This document shows, piece by piece, positions 24,863 through 32,731 of a stretch of 64,000 nucleotides of DNA. Both the position numbers and the translations under genes were made by a program. The DNA is from Sphaerisporangium flaviroseum (GTDB taxonomy: Bacteria; Actinomycetota; Actinomycetes; Streptosporangiales; Streptosporangiaceae): positions 62,001 to 126,000 of the forward strand of contig NZ_BAAAZR010000004.1 of the NCBI RefSeq assembly GCF_039537005.1, written 5' to 3'. The notes beneath the pieces are model-generated. The model did no database searches, was not told where the DNA came from, and worked only from the letters and a program-made list of their open reading frames with translations. The stretch's first letter is position 1; each line of letters begins with the position of its first letter.

Positions 24863-25852
24863 GTGGCGGTCAGCACCGTCCCGGGCACGACCACGCGTGC
24901 CCGGGCGCGTTTCCTCACCGGGACCAGCGGCTACGTCATCCGTAAGCTGAGCTGGTCGCTCGGCACGCTGTTCTTCGTCCTGGTCTTCAACTTCTTCCTG
25001 TTCCGCATGCTGCCGGGCGATCCGGTCGGCCTCTACAACCGCGGGCGCAACATGCCCGCGGGTCAGATGGCCAAGCTGCGGGCACAGCTCGACCAGCCGA
25101 TCGGGCAGCAGTTCCTCGACTACCTCGCCAACCCCTTCGCCAGCACGATCAACTCGACCCGGTTCAACCGCCCGGTCTGGGAGATCGTCGGCGAGCGGGT
25201 GTGGCCGACGGTGATGCTGGTCGGCACCGCCATCCTGATCGCCTCGGTGGCGGGCGTGTGGATCGGCATCCGCAGCGCGTGGCGCAGGGGCAGCGGCTTC
25301 GACCGGGGGGCCACCTCGATCACGCTGGTCCTGTACGCCATGCCGGAGTTCTGGCTCGGGATGATGTTCCTGATCGCGTTCCCGTTCTTCCCAAGCGGCG
25401 GCATCACGACCCCCGACGACGGGAGCATGGTGGACGTGGCCTGGCACATGGTGCTGCCGGTGACCTCACTGGCCCTGGTGTACCTGGCCGAGTACTCCAC
25501 GATCATGCGGGCGTCGTTGCTGGACGAGCTGGGGCAGGACTACCTCCAGCTCGCCCGGGCCAAGGGGCTCAAAGACGATCTCGTGCGGCGGCGGCACGCG
25601 GTGCCCAACGCCCTGCTGCCGACCATGACGCTCATCCTCATGAACCTGGGCTTCGTGATCGGCGGAGCCATCACGGTCGAGACCGTGTTCTCCTGGCCCG
25701 GCCTGGGCCTGCTGTCGTACGAGGCCCTGCGCGGGCCGGACATTCCACTGCTCCAGGCCATCTTCCTGCTCTTCTCCATCGGGGTGGTCGTCTTCATGCT
25801 CATCGCCGACCTGCTGTACGCGATCATCGACCCACGGGTGAGCAGCTCATGA
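24863..25852 (+). CDS. Peptide ABC transporter permease, DppB/OppB type
   Basis: A 329-aa inner-membrane permease with six hydrophobic segments. It begins with the family-typical YVIRKLSWSLGTLFFVLVF and FFLFRMLPGDPVG and contains the EAA loop that docks the ATPase (YLQLARAKGLKDDLVRRRHA then PNALLP). The GTG start is 3 nt after the upstream stop. Its own stop overlaps an ATG (ATGA) that opens an 18-codon ORF leading into the second permease. Confidence 0.93.
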   Translation: MAVSTVPGTTTRARARFLTGTSGYVIRKLSWSLGTLFFVLVFNFFLFRMLPGDPVGLYNRGRNMPAGQMAKLRAQLDQPIGQQFLDYLANPFASTINSTRFNRPVWEIVGERVWPTVMLVGTAILIASVAGVWIGIRSAWRRGSGFDRGATSITLVLYAMPEFWLGMMFLIAFPFFPSGGITTPDDGSMVDVAWHMVLPVTSLALVYLAEYSTIMRASLLDELGQDYLQLARAKGLKDDLVRRRHAVPNALLPTMTLILMNLGFVIGGAITVETVFSWPGLGLLSYEALRGPDIPLLQAIFLLFSIGVVVFMLIADLLYAIIDPRVSSS

Positions 25853-25905
25853 CCCCTGCCTTCATTCCCCGCCTCCGCGCGGAACCCCGGGCGTGGTGCC
25901 CATGA
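25849..25905 (+). CDS. 18-codon relay ORF between the two permease genes
   Basis: ATG at 25849 overlaps the dppB stop as ATGA, the frame runs 18 codons (MTPAFIPRLRAEPRAWCP), and its TGA overlaps the ATG of dppC as ATGA. The peptide has no recognisable function; the arrangement looks like a translational relay that lets ribosomes re-initiate stepwise from dppB to dppC. Its first bases (CATGACC) match those of the real dppC start, so it may be a decayed duplication of the start. Confidence 0.5.
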   Translation: MTPAFIPRLRAEPRAWCP

Positions 25906-26795
25906 CCTCGGCCGCCGCCATCGTCAGGGCACGCCGCAGGGCGACGCTCACCCGCTTCTGGCACGACTACCGCGGCCACAAGACCGGCATCGCGGGGCTG
26001 GCCATCCTCGGCTTCTTCGTACTGGTGGCGATCTTCGCGCCGCTGCTGGCCGACCCGACCGGACTCGACATCACCAAGGCGACGGCCCCGGCGCACATGG
26101 CGCCGTCAGCGGGCAATCCGCTGGGCACCGACGAGAACGGCCGCTCCATCCTGACCCTGCTGATCCACGGCACCCGCATGTCGCTGCTCGTGGGCCTGGC
26201 GGCCACCGTGATCGCGATGGTCATCGGCACCGCGATCGGCGTCATGGCCGGGTTCTACTCGGGCCGTACGCGGTCGATCCTGAACGCCGTGTCCGACTGG
26301 TTCCTGGTCATCCCGTTCCTGCCTCTCGCGATCGTGATGGCCACCGTGCTGGGCCCCTCTCTGCTCAACATCATCATCGTGATCGGAGTGACGTCCTGGC
26401 CGGGAACGGCCCGGCTGGTCTGCGCACAGACGCTGTCGGTGCGCGAGCGGCCGTACATGGAAAGGGCCAAGGCGCTCGGGGCGAGCGACTGGCACCAGAT
26501 GACCCGGCACGTGCTGCCGAACGTCATGCCGCTGGTCATGGCGCACGTCGTGCTGACCGTCTCGATCGCGATCCTGTCGGAGACCACGCTGTCCTTCCTC
26601 GGGCTCGGCGACCCCACCCGGCCGTCCTGGGGCTACATCCTCGACCACGCCTTCTCCACCGGGGCCATGACCAACAACGAGTGGTGGTTCGTCATGCCAC
26701 CGGGCATCTGCGTCGTGCTGGTGGTGCTGGCCTTCACCTTGATCGGCCGCACGCTGGAGGCCGTGCTCAACCCCCGTCTCAAGGAGACGAGATGA
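25902..26795 (+). CDS. Peptide ABC transporter permease, DppC/OppC type
   Basis: A 297-aa permease with the DppC-type N-terminal signature (FWHDYRGHKTGIAGLAILGF), a periplasmic loop ending in NPLGTDENGRSIL, five further membrane spans and the EAA motif RPYMERAKALGASDWHQMTR followed by HVLPNV. ATG at 25902 is chosen; GTG at 25893 is also in frame. The stop overlaps the first ATPase gene (ATGA). Confidence 0.93.
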   Translation: MTSAAAIVRARRRATLTRFWHDYRGHKTGIAGLAILGFFVLVAIFAPLLADPTGLDITKATAPAHMAPSAGNPLGTDENGRSILTLLIHGTRMSLLVGLAATVIAMVIGTAIGVMAGFYSGRTRSILNAVSDWFLVIPFLPLAIVMATVLGPSLLNIIIVIGVTSWPGTARLVCAQTLSVRERPYMERAKALGASDWHQMTRHVLPNVMPLVMAHVVLTVSIAILSETTLSFLGLGDPTRPSWGYILDHAFSTGAMTNNEWWFVMPPGICVVLVVLAFTLIGRTLEAVLNPRLKETR

Positions 26796-27769
26796 GTGTG
26801 CTGGAGCTTCGGGACCTGCGCGTCACCTACGCGGGGGACGTGCCGGCCGTACGCGGCGTGGACCTGTCCGTCGCGGCGGGCGAGGTGCTCGGCATCGCGG
26901 GCGAGTCCGGATGCGGCAAGTCGACCATCACCAACGCGGTGCTGCGGCTGCTCCCCCGATCGGCGGAGGTCGGCGGGCAGGTACTGCTCGACGGCGAGGA
27001 CGTGTACGGCATGTCCTTCGGGCGGCTGCGCGCCGTCAGGTGGGCGCAGGCGTCGATCGTCTTCCAGGGTGCCCTGCACTCGCTGAACGCGGTGCAGCGG
27101 ATCGGCAGGCAGATCGCCGAACCGATCCTGCTGCACTCCAAGGTGAGCAGGCGGGAGGCTGACAAGAGGGTCGCGGAGCTGCTGGAACAGGTCGGGCTGC
27201 CGGCCAGGCGGGCCAGGGACTACCCCCACCAGCTCTCGGGAGGTCAGCGGCAGCGCGTGATGATCGCGCTGGCGCTCGCGTGCGGGCCGCGCCTGCTCAT
27301 CGCCGACGAACCGACCACCGCGCTCGACGTCATGGTCCAGGCCCAGGTGCTGGACCTGCTGTCGTCGCTGGTCAAGGATCTCGGCCTGTCCATGGTCCTG
27401 ATCTCCCACGACCTGTCGGTGCTCGGCTCGGTCTGCGATCGGGTGGCCGTCATGTACGCGGGCCGTGTGGTGGAGCAGGGCCCGGCCACGGCCGTCTTCG
27501 ACGACCCCCGCCATCCCTACAGCGCCGCGCTGGCCGGCGCGTTCCCCCGGATCGGCGACGAGCGGTTCCGCTACAGCCCGCGCGGGCTGCCCGGCGACCC
27601 GCCCTTCCCCGGCGACCTGCCCGGCGGATGCCCGTTCCACCCCCGCTGCCCGATCGCCGTGGACCTCTGCGCTACCACGGAGGTCACCCTGGCCGGGGTG
27701 GGCGACGGCCGCACCTCCGCCTGCCTGCGCGCCACCGAGCGCGGCCTGGACCTTCGAGGTGCCCGATGA
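26792..27769 (+). CDS. Peptide ABC transporter ATPase, DppD type
   Basis: A 325-aa ABC ATPase with Walker A GESGCGKST, Q-loop region SIVFQGALHSLN, signature LSGGQRQRV, Walker B LLIADEP and the switch His in LISHDLSVL. The C terminus has the oligopeptide-transporter extension with cysteines (GGCPFHPRCPIAVDLC) found in OppD/DppD, which can hold an Fe-S cluster in some members. The last codons (GLDLRGAR) and stop belong to the first copy of a 41-bp tandem repeat that produced two 14-codon ORFs before dppF. Confidence 0.93.
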   Translation: MSVLELRDLRVTYAGDVPAVRGVDLSVAAGEVLGIAGESGCGKSTITNAVLRLLPRSAEVGGQVLLDGEDVYGMSFGRLRAVRWAQASIVFQGALHSLNAVQRIGRQIAEPILLHSKVSRREADKRVAELLEQVGLPARRARDYPHQLSGGQRQRVMIALALACGPRLLIADEPTTALDVMVQAQVLDLLSSLVKDLGLSMVLISHDLSVLGSVCDRVAVMYAGRVVEQGPATAVFDDPRHPYSAALAGAFPRIGDERFRYSPRGLPGDPPFPGDLPGGCPFHPRCPIAVDLCATTEVTLAGVGDGRTSACLRATERGLDLRGAR

Positions 27770-27810
27770 ACGAGACCCCGACCGGCCCGGACCTTCGAGG
27801 TGCCGCATGA
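27766..27810 (+). CDS. 14-codon relay ORF 1
   Basis: ATG at 27766 overlaps the dppD stop; the product is MNETPTGPDLRGAA and its TGA overlaps the ATG of relay ORF 2. The N-terminal half copies the start of DppF and the C-terminal half copies the end of DppD. It is probably a translational coupler and not a functional peptide. Confidence 0.5.
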   Translation: MNETPTGPDLRGAA

Positions 27811-27851
27811 ACGAGACCCCGACCGGCCCGGACCTTCGAGGTGCCGCATGA
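27807..27851 (+). CDS. 14-codon relay ORF 2
   Basis: Identical in product to relay ORF 1 (MNETPTGPDLRGAA). It starts in the ATGA that ends ORF 1 and ends in the ATGA that begins dppF at 27848, completing an unbroken stop/start chain. Confidence 0.5.
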   Translation: MNETPTGPDLRGAA

Positions 27852-28813
27852 ACGAGACCACGACCGGCACCGATGTCGCCCTCGCCGCACATGGGCTGCA
27901 CGTCCGGTTCGGCGCGGCCCGCGCCGTCGACGGCGTCGAGCTGGAGATCGGCTCTGGAGAGATCGTCGCCCTGGTCGGTGAGTCCGGCTGCGGCAAGACC
28001 ACCCTGGCAAGGAGCATGCTCGGCCTGATCCGACCGGCCGAGGGATCCGTCCAGCACGGGTCGCGCCCGCTGAGCTACGCCAAGAGCGCGCTGAAGGACT
28101 TCCGGCGGCACGTCCAGCTCGTCCTGCAGGACCCGACGGGCTCGCTGAACCCCCGGCACACGGTGTACGAGGCCGTGGCCGAGGGCCTGCGCATCCACGG
28201 CATCGGCGACGAGGAGACCCGGGTCGCCGACGCGCTGGCGAAGGCCGGCCTCCGTCCCGCGGAACGATTCTTCCTGCGCTACCCGCACGAGCTGTCCGGC
28301 GGGCAGCGCCAGCGCGTGGTGATAGCCGGAGCCCTGGTGCTGGAGCCGGACGTGCTGGTCGCCGACGAGCCGGTGTCGTCACTGGACGCCTCCGTGCGCG
28401 GCGAGATCCTCGCGCTGCTGCTCACGCTGCGCGCCGAGCTCGGGCTGTCGGTGCTGGTTGTCACCCACGACCTCGGGCTGGCCTGGAACATCGCCGACCG
28501 CGTCGCGGTGATGTACCTCGGCAGGATCGTGGAGACCGGCCCCACCGCCGAAGTGCTGCTCACGCCCCGGCACCCGTACACCAAGGCGCTGCTGTCGGTC
28601 GTCCCGGAGATCAACAAGCTGGATCCGATCGTTCTGGTCGGCGAGACACCCGATCCGTCCCGCATCCCGGTGGGCTGCCGCTTCCGCCCTCGTTGTCCTG
28701 CTTATGCCGCCGGGCTTCCGGAGCCGATCGCCGCCCGCTGCGAGACCGATCCACCGGCCGTACTCCCCGCCGACCGCGGCCACCACGCCGCCTGCCATCT
28801 CACGGAGGCCTGA
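27848..28813 (+). CDS. Peptide ABC transporter ATPase, DppF type
   Basis: A 321-aa ABC ATPase and second motor of the importer. Walker A is GESGCGKTTLA, Q-loop LVLQDPTGSLNPRH, signature LSGGQRQRV, Walker B VLVADEP with VSSLDAS, switch His in VVTHDLG, and the C-terminal cysteine motif GCRFRPRCPAYAAG. The third ATG of the triplicated junction (27848) is the one in frame; longer readings include repeat sequence. It is followed directly by the M20 peptidase gene with no gap. Confidence 0.92.
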   Translation: MNETTTGTDVALAAHGLHVRFGAARAVDGVELEIGSGEIVALVGESGCGKTTLARSMLGLIRPAEGSVQHGSRPLSYAKSALKDFRRHVQLVLQDPTGSLNPRHTVYEAVAEGLRIHGIGDEETRVADALAKAGLRPAERFFLRYPHELSGGQRQRVVIAGALVLEPDVLVADEPVSSLDASVRGEILALLLTLRAELGLSVLVVTHDLGLAWNIADRVAVMYLGRIVETGPTAEVLLTPRHPYTKALLSVVPEINKLDPIVLVGETPDPSRIPVGCRFRPRCPAYAAGLPEPIAARCETDPPAVLPADRGHHAACHLTEA

Positions 28814-30235
28814 TTGACCCCCCAGCCGACCGCCGCCCACCGGATGGTCCCCGCCGTGACCGGCCCCAGCGGGACGGACGGCGACGCGACGGACGCCGGC
28901 CGGATCCTCTCCGACCTGATCCGGATCGACACCACCAACGAGGGAGACAACCGGGGACGCGGCGAGCGCGGCGCGGCGGAGTACGTCGCCGGTGTCCTCG
29001 CCACGGCCGGAGTCGAGGCCCGGATCCTGGAGTCCGCGCCCGGCAGGAGCAACGTCGTCGCCCGCGTCCCCGGCGCGGACCCCTCGCGGGAGCCGTTCCT
29101 CATCCACGGCCACCTGGACGTCGTGCCCGCCGACGCCGCCGACTGGACCGTCCACCCCTTCTCCGGCGAGATCGCCGACGGTGTCGTCTGGGGCCGTGGC
29201 GCGGTGGACATGAAGGGCACCTGCTCCATGACCCTGGCCATGGTCCGATCATGGGCCGCCGCCGGGGTCAGGCCGGACAGGGACATCGTGCTGGCGTTCA
29301 CGGCCGACGAGGAGGCGACCGGCGAGTACGGCTCGTACTACCTCGCGAGGCGGCACGCCGCGCTGTTCGAGGGCTGCCGCGAGGCGATCAGCGAGGACGG
29401 CGGCTACACCGTGCACCACGCCGGCAAGCGGATCTACCCGGTGGCCGTCGGCGAGCAGGGAATGGCCTGGATGCGGCTGACCGCGCGTGGAGTGGCCGGG
29501 CACGGTTCGATGCCCCCGGCAGACAACGCGGTGGCGGAACTCTGCCACGCCCTGTCGCGCCTGGCCTCCTACCGCTGGCCGGTGCGGCTGACCCCTGGGG
29601 TGCGCGGCATGCTGGACGCCCTCGCCGCCGCACTCGGCGAGACCATCGACCACGACCGGCTGGACGCCGAGGCCGAAAGGCTGGGCGCGGTGGGCGCCCT
29701 GTTCCGGCCCGTGCTGCGCAACTCCGCCAACCCGACCATGCTGAACGCGGGCTACAAGGTCAACGTGATCCCCGGCTCGGCCGATGCCCACGTGGACGGC
29801 CGGTTCCTGCCCGGGTTCCGCGAGGAGTTCCTGGAGACGGTCGACCGCCTGCTCGGCCCGAAGGTCACCCGGGAGTTCGTCTGCCTGGAGGACGCCCCGG
29901 CCGCCGACCCCGGCGGCCCCACGTTCGACGCGCTGTGCTCCTCACTGGTCGCCGAGGACCCCGGCGCCGTCCCCGTGCCGTACGTCATGAGCGGCGGCAC
30001 CGACGCCAAGGCGTTCCACGAGCTCGGCATCGTCTCCTACGGCTTCGCCCCGCTGGCGCTCCCGCCCGACCTGGACTACTACGGCATGTTCCACGGCATC
30101 GACGAGCGCGTGCCCGTCTCCGCCCTGGACTTCGGCGTCCGCGTCCTCGACCGCTTCTTCAGGAAGGACGCCGCCGCCCGGACGACGGTTCCCGGGAACG
30201 CGCACGGCGGGACCCCGGGAGAGGGCGCCGCGTGA
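28814..30235 (+). CDS. M20/ArgE-family metallo-peptidase or deacylase
   Basis: A 473-aa M20 enzyme in the transporter operon, starting at TTG right after the dppF stop, with GGAGG 5 nt upstream. Metal-site motifs in order: LIHGHLDVVPAD (His ligand and following Asp), WGRGAVDMKG (bridging Asp), FTADEEATGEYGS (catalytic Glu and ligand), AISEDGG, and the C-terminal YYGMFHGIDERV His. The lid domain contains GVAGHGSMPPADNA. It probably hydrolyses imported peptides or acylated amino acids. Confidence 0.88.
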   Translation: MTPQPTAAHRMVPAVTGPSGTDGDATDAGRILSDLIRIDTTNEGDNRGRGERGAAEYVAGVLATAGVEARILESAPGRSNVVARVPGADPSREPFLIHGHLDVVPADAADWTVHPFSGEIADGVVWGRGAVDMKGTCSMTLAMVRSWAAAGVRPDRDIVLAFTADEEATGEYGSYYLARRHAALFEGCREAISEDGGYTVHHAGKRIYPVAVGEQGMAWMRLTARGVAGHGSMPPADNAVAELCHALSRLASYRWPVRLTPGVRGMLDALAAALGETIDHDRLDAEAERLGAVGALFRPVLRNSANPTMLNAGYKVNVIPGSADAHVDGRFLPGFREEFLETVDRLLGPKVTREFVCLEDAPAADPGGPTFDALCSSLVAEDPGAVPVPYVMSGGTDAKAFHELGIVSYGFAPLALPPDLDYYGMFHGIDERVPVSALDFGVRVLDRFFRKDAAARTTVPGNAHGGTPGEGAA

Positions 30236-31299
30236 TCTCGGCCGTGTGGTCGCCCGCCTGCCTGGAGCACGTGCCGGGCGCCGAGATCTGGATCGGGGTA
30301 CGGACCCCCGGGACCGAGGTGCCGGAACGGGCGACCCTCATCGGCTCCGCCCTGGCCGAGGCCGGCGCCGAACTGGTGGAGGCGGTCCCCCACGACGACA
30401 CCGTCCTGCGCGCCGTCCACGACCCGGGGATGGTCGACCATCTCCGCCACGTCTGGGACCAGTGGTCGCACGCCGGGTACCCGGAGGATCCCGGTCAGGA
30501 CCGCGTGGTGCCGTACGTCTTCCCCACCCCCGCCATGCTCGCGGGCATGCCGGCCCGCACCCCCACCGCCGTGCACGCCCGCGCGGGACTGTGGTGCTAC
30601 GACACCATGACCCTCGTCGGCCCCGGGACGTGGCCGGCGGCGCGGGCGGCCGTGGACGCGGCGCTCACCGCAGCCGACCTGGTGGCGGCGGGAGCACCGG
30701 CCGTCTACGCGCTCTGCCGCCCGCCGGGGCACCACGCCGCGCCCGCCGGGTACGGAGGCTCGTGCTACCTCAACAACGCGGCCGTGGCGGCCCAGGCGCT
30801 GCGCGGCCACGGGTTCGAGCGTGTCGCCGTCATCGACGTGGACGCGCACCACGGCAACGGCACCCAGGCCATCTTCTGGGAACGCGCGGACGTGTTCTAC
30901 GGGTCGGTGCACGTCGACCCCGGAGCCGGATGGTTCCCCCACTTTCTCGGCTTCGCGGACGAGACCGGCACGGGAGCGGGCGACGCCACGACGTGGAACG
31001 TCCCGCTGGCGCCGCGATCGGGTGACGAGGCCTGGCTCGCCGGCGTCGAACGGCTGTGCGCGGCGACCACGGCGTACGGGGCGGAGGCGGTGGTGGTCTC
31101 GCTCGGCGTGGACGCCGCGGCCGACGACCCCGAGAGCCCGCTCTGCGTCAGCGCGGACGGCTACCGCCGGACGGGCTCCCTCATCGCACAGCTCGGCCTG
31201 CCGATGGTGGCGGTCCAGGAAGGCGGCTACCACCTGCCCACCCTCGGCCCCCTGGTCGTCGAAACCCTGACCGGCCTCACCGGCCACCGGAGCAGGTGA
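30232..31299 (+). CDS. Histone-deacetylase-like zinc amidohydrolase (class II HDAC/acetylpolyamine amidohydrolase)
   Basis: A 355-aa arginase-fold deacetylase. The GTG at 30232 overlaps the M20 stop (GTGA). Key motifs: LCRPPGHHAAP (charge-relay His pair), GGSCYLNNAAVAAQAL, VIDVDAHHGNGTQAIFW (zinc Asp and His), VSLGVDAAADDPESPL, where the Asp of GVD is the third zinc ligand, and VQEGGYHLPTLG. Members remove acetyl groups from polyamines or other small amides in bacteria. The same transcript carries a peptide importer and an M20 enzyme, which suggests that the operon takes up and strips N-acylated compounds; this is inference. Confidence 0.9.
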   Translation: MISAVWSPACLEHVPGAEIWIGVRTPGTEVPERATLIGSALAEAGAELVEAVPHDDTVLRAVHDPGMVDHLRHVWDQWSHAGYPEDPGQDRVVPYVFPTPAMLAGMPARTPTAVHARAGLWCYDTMTLVGPGTWPAARAAVDAALTAADLVAAGAPAVYALCRPPGHHAAPAGYGGSCYLNNAAVAAQALRGHGFERVAVIDVDAHHGNGTQAIFWERADVFYGSVHVDPGAGWFPHFLGFADETGTGAGDATTWNVPLAPRSGDEAWLAGVERLCAATTAYGAEAVVVSLGVDAAADDPESPLCVSADGYRRTGSLIAQLGLPMVAVQEGGYHLPTLGPLVVETLTGLTGHRSR

Positions 31300-31308
31300 G
31301 GCCGGGGC

Positions 31309-32070
31309 TCAGAGGTAGGTGTCGAGGCCCAGTTTGACCGCGACGAGCAGGCCGCAGACGGCGGCGGTGATGCGGAGCGTCTGGCCGGGGAGCCTGCGCG
31401 CGAGCGCCGGGCCGAGCCAGCCGCCGACCAGGAACCCGGCCGCCAGCGGCAGCGCCGCCGTCCACCGCACCGGGCCGAACAACGCGAAGCCGACCGCGGC
31501 CACGGCGTTGGCCAGCGCCGACAGGACGTTCTTCATGGCGTTGAGCCTGGCCGGGGAGTCGTGGAGCGTCGACCCCAGCATCGCGAACATCAGGATGCCG
31601 CCGGCGGCTCCGAAATACCCGACATAGACCGCCACCGTGGCCACCCCGGCACGTGGGCGCCACCCGCTGCCGTCCTCCCGGCGCCGCGCCAGGTTCTCCA
31701 GCTTCGGCGGGCGGAGCAGCAGCAGGGAGGCGAGCCCGACGAGCCACGGGGCGACCGCCTCGAAGATCCCCGACGGCGTCACGAGCAGGAGTGCGGCGCC
31801 CGCCATCCCGCCCAGCGCCGCCATCCCGCCGAGCCGCAGCAGCCGCCCGCCCTGCCCCGCGAGCTCCGGCCGCGACCCGGCCGCCGCGCCCAGTCCGGTG
31901 AACACCAGCGAGACGGTGTTGGTGACGTTCGCGCTCAGGGGCGGCAGGCCGAATGCCAGCAGGGCCGGATACGAGATGATCGACGCCAGGCTGACCACCG
32001 TGCTCACCACACCCGCCAGCACTCCGATCCCGACCAGCCCCAGCGCGTCAGCAACGGTCACGGACCCCAC
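31309..32070 (-). CDS. TauE/SafE-family membrane transporter
   Basis: A 253-aa membrane protein with about seven or eight hydrophobic helices and the two related halves typical of TauE/SafE anion exporters (SLASIISYPALLAFGLPPLSAN in the first, quoted short: SYPALLAFGLPPLSANVTNT; YVGYFGAAGGILMFAML in the second). The family moves sulfite, sulfoacetate or other organic acids; no specific substrate can be assigned. Start is GTG at 32070, with GTG at 32061 as an alternative. It is convergent with and 9 bp from the HDAC-like gene. Confidence 0.85.
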   Translation of the reverse strand: MGSVTVADALGLVGIGVLAGVVSTVVSLASIISYPALLAFGLPPLSANVTNTVSLVFTGLGAAAGSRPELAGQGGRLLRLGGMAALGGMAGAALLLVTPSGIFEAVAPWLVGLASLLLLRPPKLENLARRREDGSGWRPRAGVATVAVYVGYFGAAGGILMFAMLGSTLHDSPARLNAMKNVLSALANAVAAVGFALFGPVRWTAALPLAAGFLVGGWLGPALARRLPGQTLRITAAVCGLLVAVKLGLDTYL

Positions 32071-32139
32071 CCAACCACGCGCCGTCCCCGGCGGCGGAAG
32101 GAGGGGGCCGGGCCAGGGTCATCGACGGCGGCACGGGAT

Positions 32140-32307
32140 GGCCATTTAAGGGTCGGTGCGGCCTTGCATTTGTGGTATTTGGAGCCCTTGGTGTCCCAGA
32201 TGTTCGCCCACCCGGCACCCATTTGATCGGGGCACCCATGTGTTGCCCACCCCTGATTGTGACCTTCCGAAAGGGTGCCGGGGTGTGTCACAACCTGTCA
32301 CCCGGGG
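32140..32307. repeat. Intergenic repeat element, copy 1
   Basis: A 168-bp unit running from GGCCATTTAA to CACCCGGGG. It contains GGTCGGTGCGGCCTTGCAT, GTATTTGGAGCCCTTGGTG, CACCCATTTGATCGGGGCAC, TGTGTTGCCCACC and GGTGTGTCACAACCTGTCAC. No ORF within it is credible. Together with copies 2 and 3 it fills the 32071-32731 gap, which holds no gene. Confidence 0.9.
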
Positions 32308-32377
32308 TCGGCTCTTCGCCTCGGTGGTACAACTCGGCGGTGTGACCATCTCGCGCTTCGAGGTGAAATCCAATGTA

Positions 32378-32418
32378 GGTGGGAAACACATGGGTACCCT
32401 GATCAAATGGGTGCCGGG
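32378..32418 (-). repeat. Inverted 41-bp segment of the intergenic repeat
   Basis: Read on the minus strand this segment begins CCCGGCACCCATTTGATCAG and matches 32211-32251 of copy 1 with 3 differences in 41 bp. It lies between copies 1 and 2 in opposite orientation, so the transcript could form a long hairpin with either neighbour. Confidence 0.9.
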
Positions 32419-32420
32419 AG

Positions 32421-32589
32421 GGCCATTTAAAGGGTCGGTGCGGCGTTGCGTGTGCGGTATTTGGAGCCCTTGGTGTCAGGGATGTTCGCCCACCCGGCAG
32501 CCATTTGATCGGGGCACCCATGTGTTGCCCACCCCGTGATTGTGACCTCCGAAAGGGTGCCGGGGTGTGTCACAACCTGTCACCCGGGG
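32421..32589. repeat. Intergenic repeat element, copy 2
   Basis: A full-length copy (about 169 bp) in direct orientation to copy 1, 281 bp after its start, with a handful of substitutions and small indels. Confidence 0.9.
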
Positions 32590-32591
32590 AG

Positions 32592-32720
32592 GGCCATTTA
32601 AAGGGTCGGTGCGGCCTTGCATGTGCGGTATTTGGGCCCCTTGGTGTCCCAGATGTTCGCCCACCCGGCACCCATTTGATCGGGGCACCCATGTGTTGCC
32701 CACCCCCGATTGTGACCTTC
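32592..32720. repeat. Intergenic repeat element, copy 3 (3'-truncated)
   Basis: It begins 171 bp after copy 2 and matches it until GATTGTGACCTTC, where it breaks off 12 bp before the end of the minus-strand CocE gene. The break may mark the edge of the duplication. Confidence 0.88.
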
Positions 32721-32731
32721 TGCACGGCCGC

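Larger units (their letters stand above)
27748..27870. repeat. Triplicated 41-bp gene junction between dppD and dppF
   Basis: Copies start at 27748, 27789 and 27830 with GGACCTTCGAGGTGCC, each containing an ATGA and then ACGAGACC(C/A)CGACCGGC. Copy 1 holds the dppD stop, copy 3 the dppF start. The 41-bp period equals 14 codons plus stop minus the 4-bp overlap, so each copy regenerates an ATGA stop/start overlap. Confidence 0.92.

Noticed and set aside
28693..31299. A single 868-codon ORF covering the M20 and HDAC-like genes
   Set aside because: Its first half is a shadow of the M20 gene in another frame; only the part from GTG 30232 has HDAC motifs.
32140..32720. Insertion sequence or tRNA cluster in the repeat region
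   Set aside because: No transposase ORF, no terminal inverted repeats bounding all copies, and no cloverleaf-like pattern or T-arm sequence.
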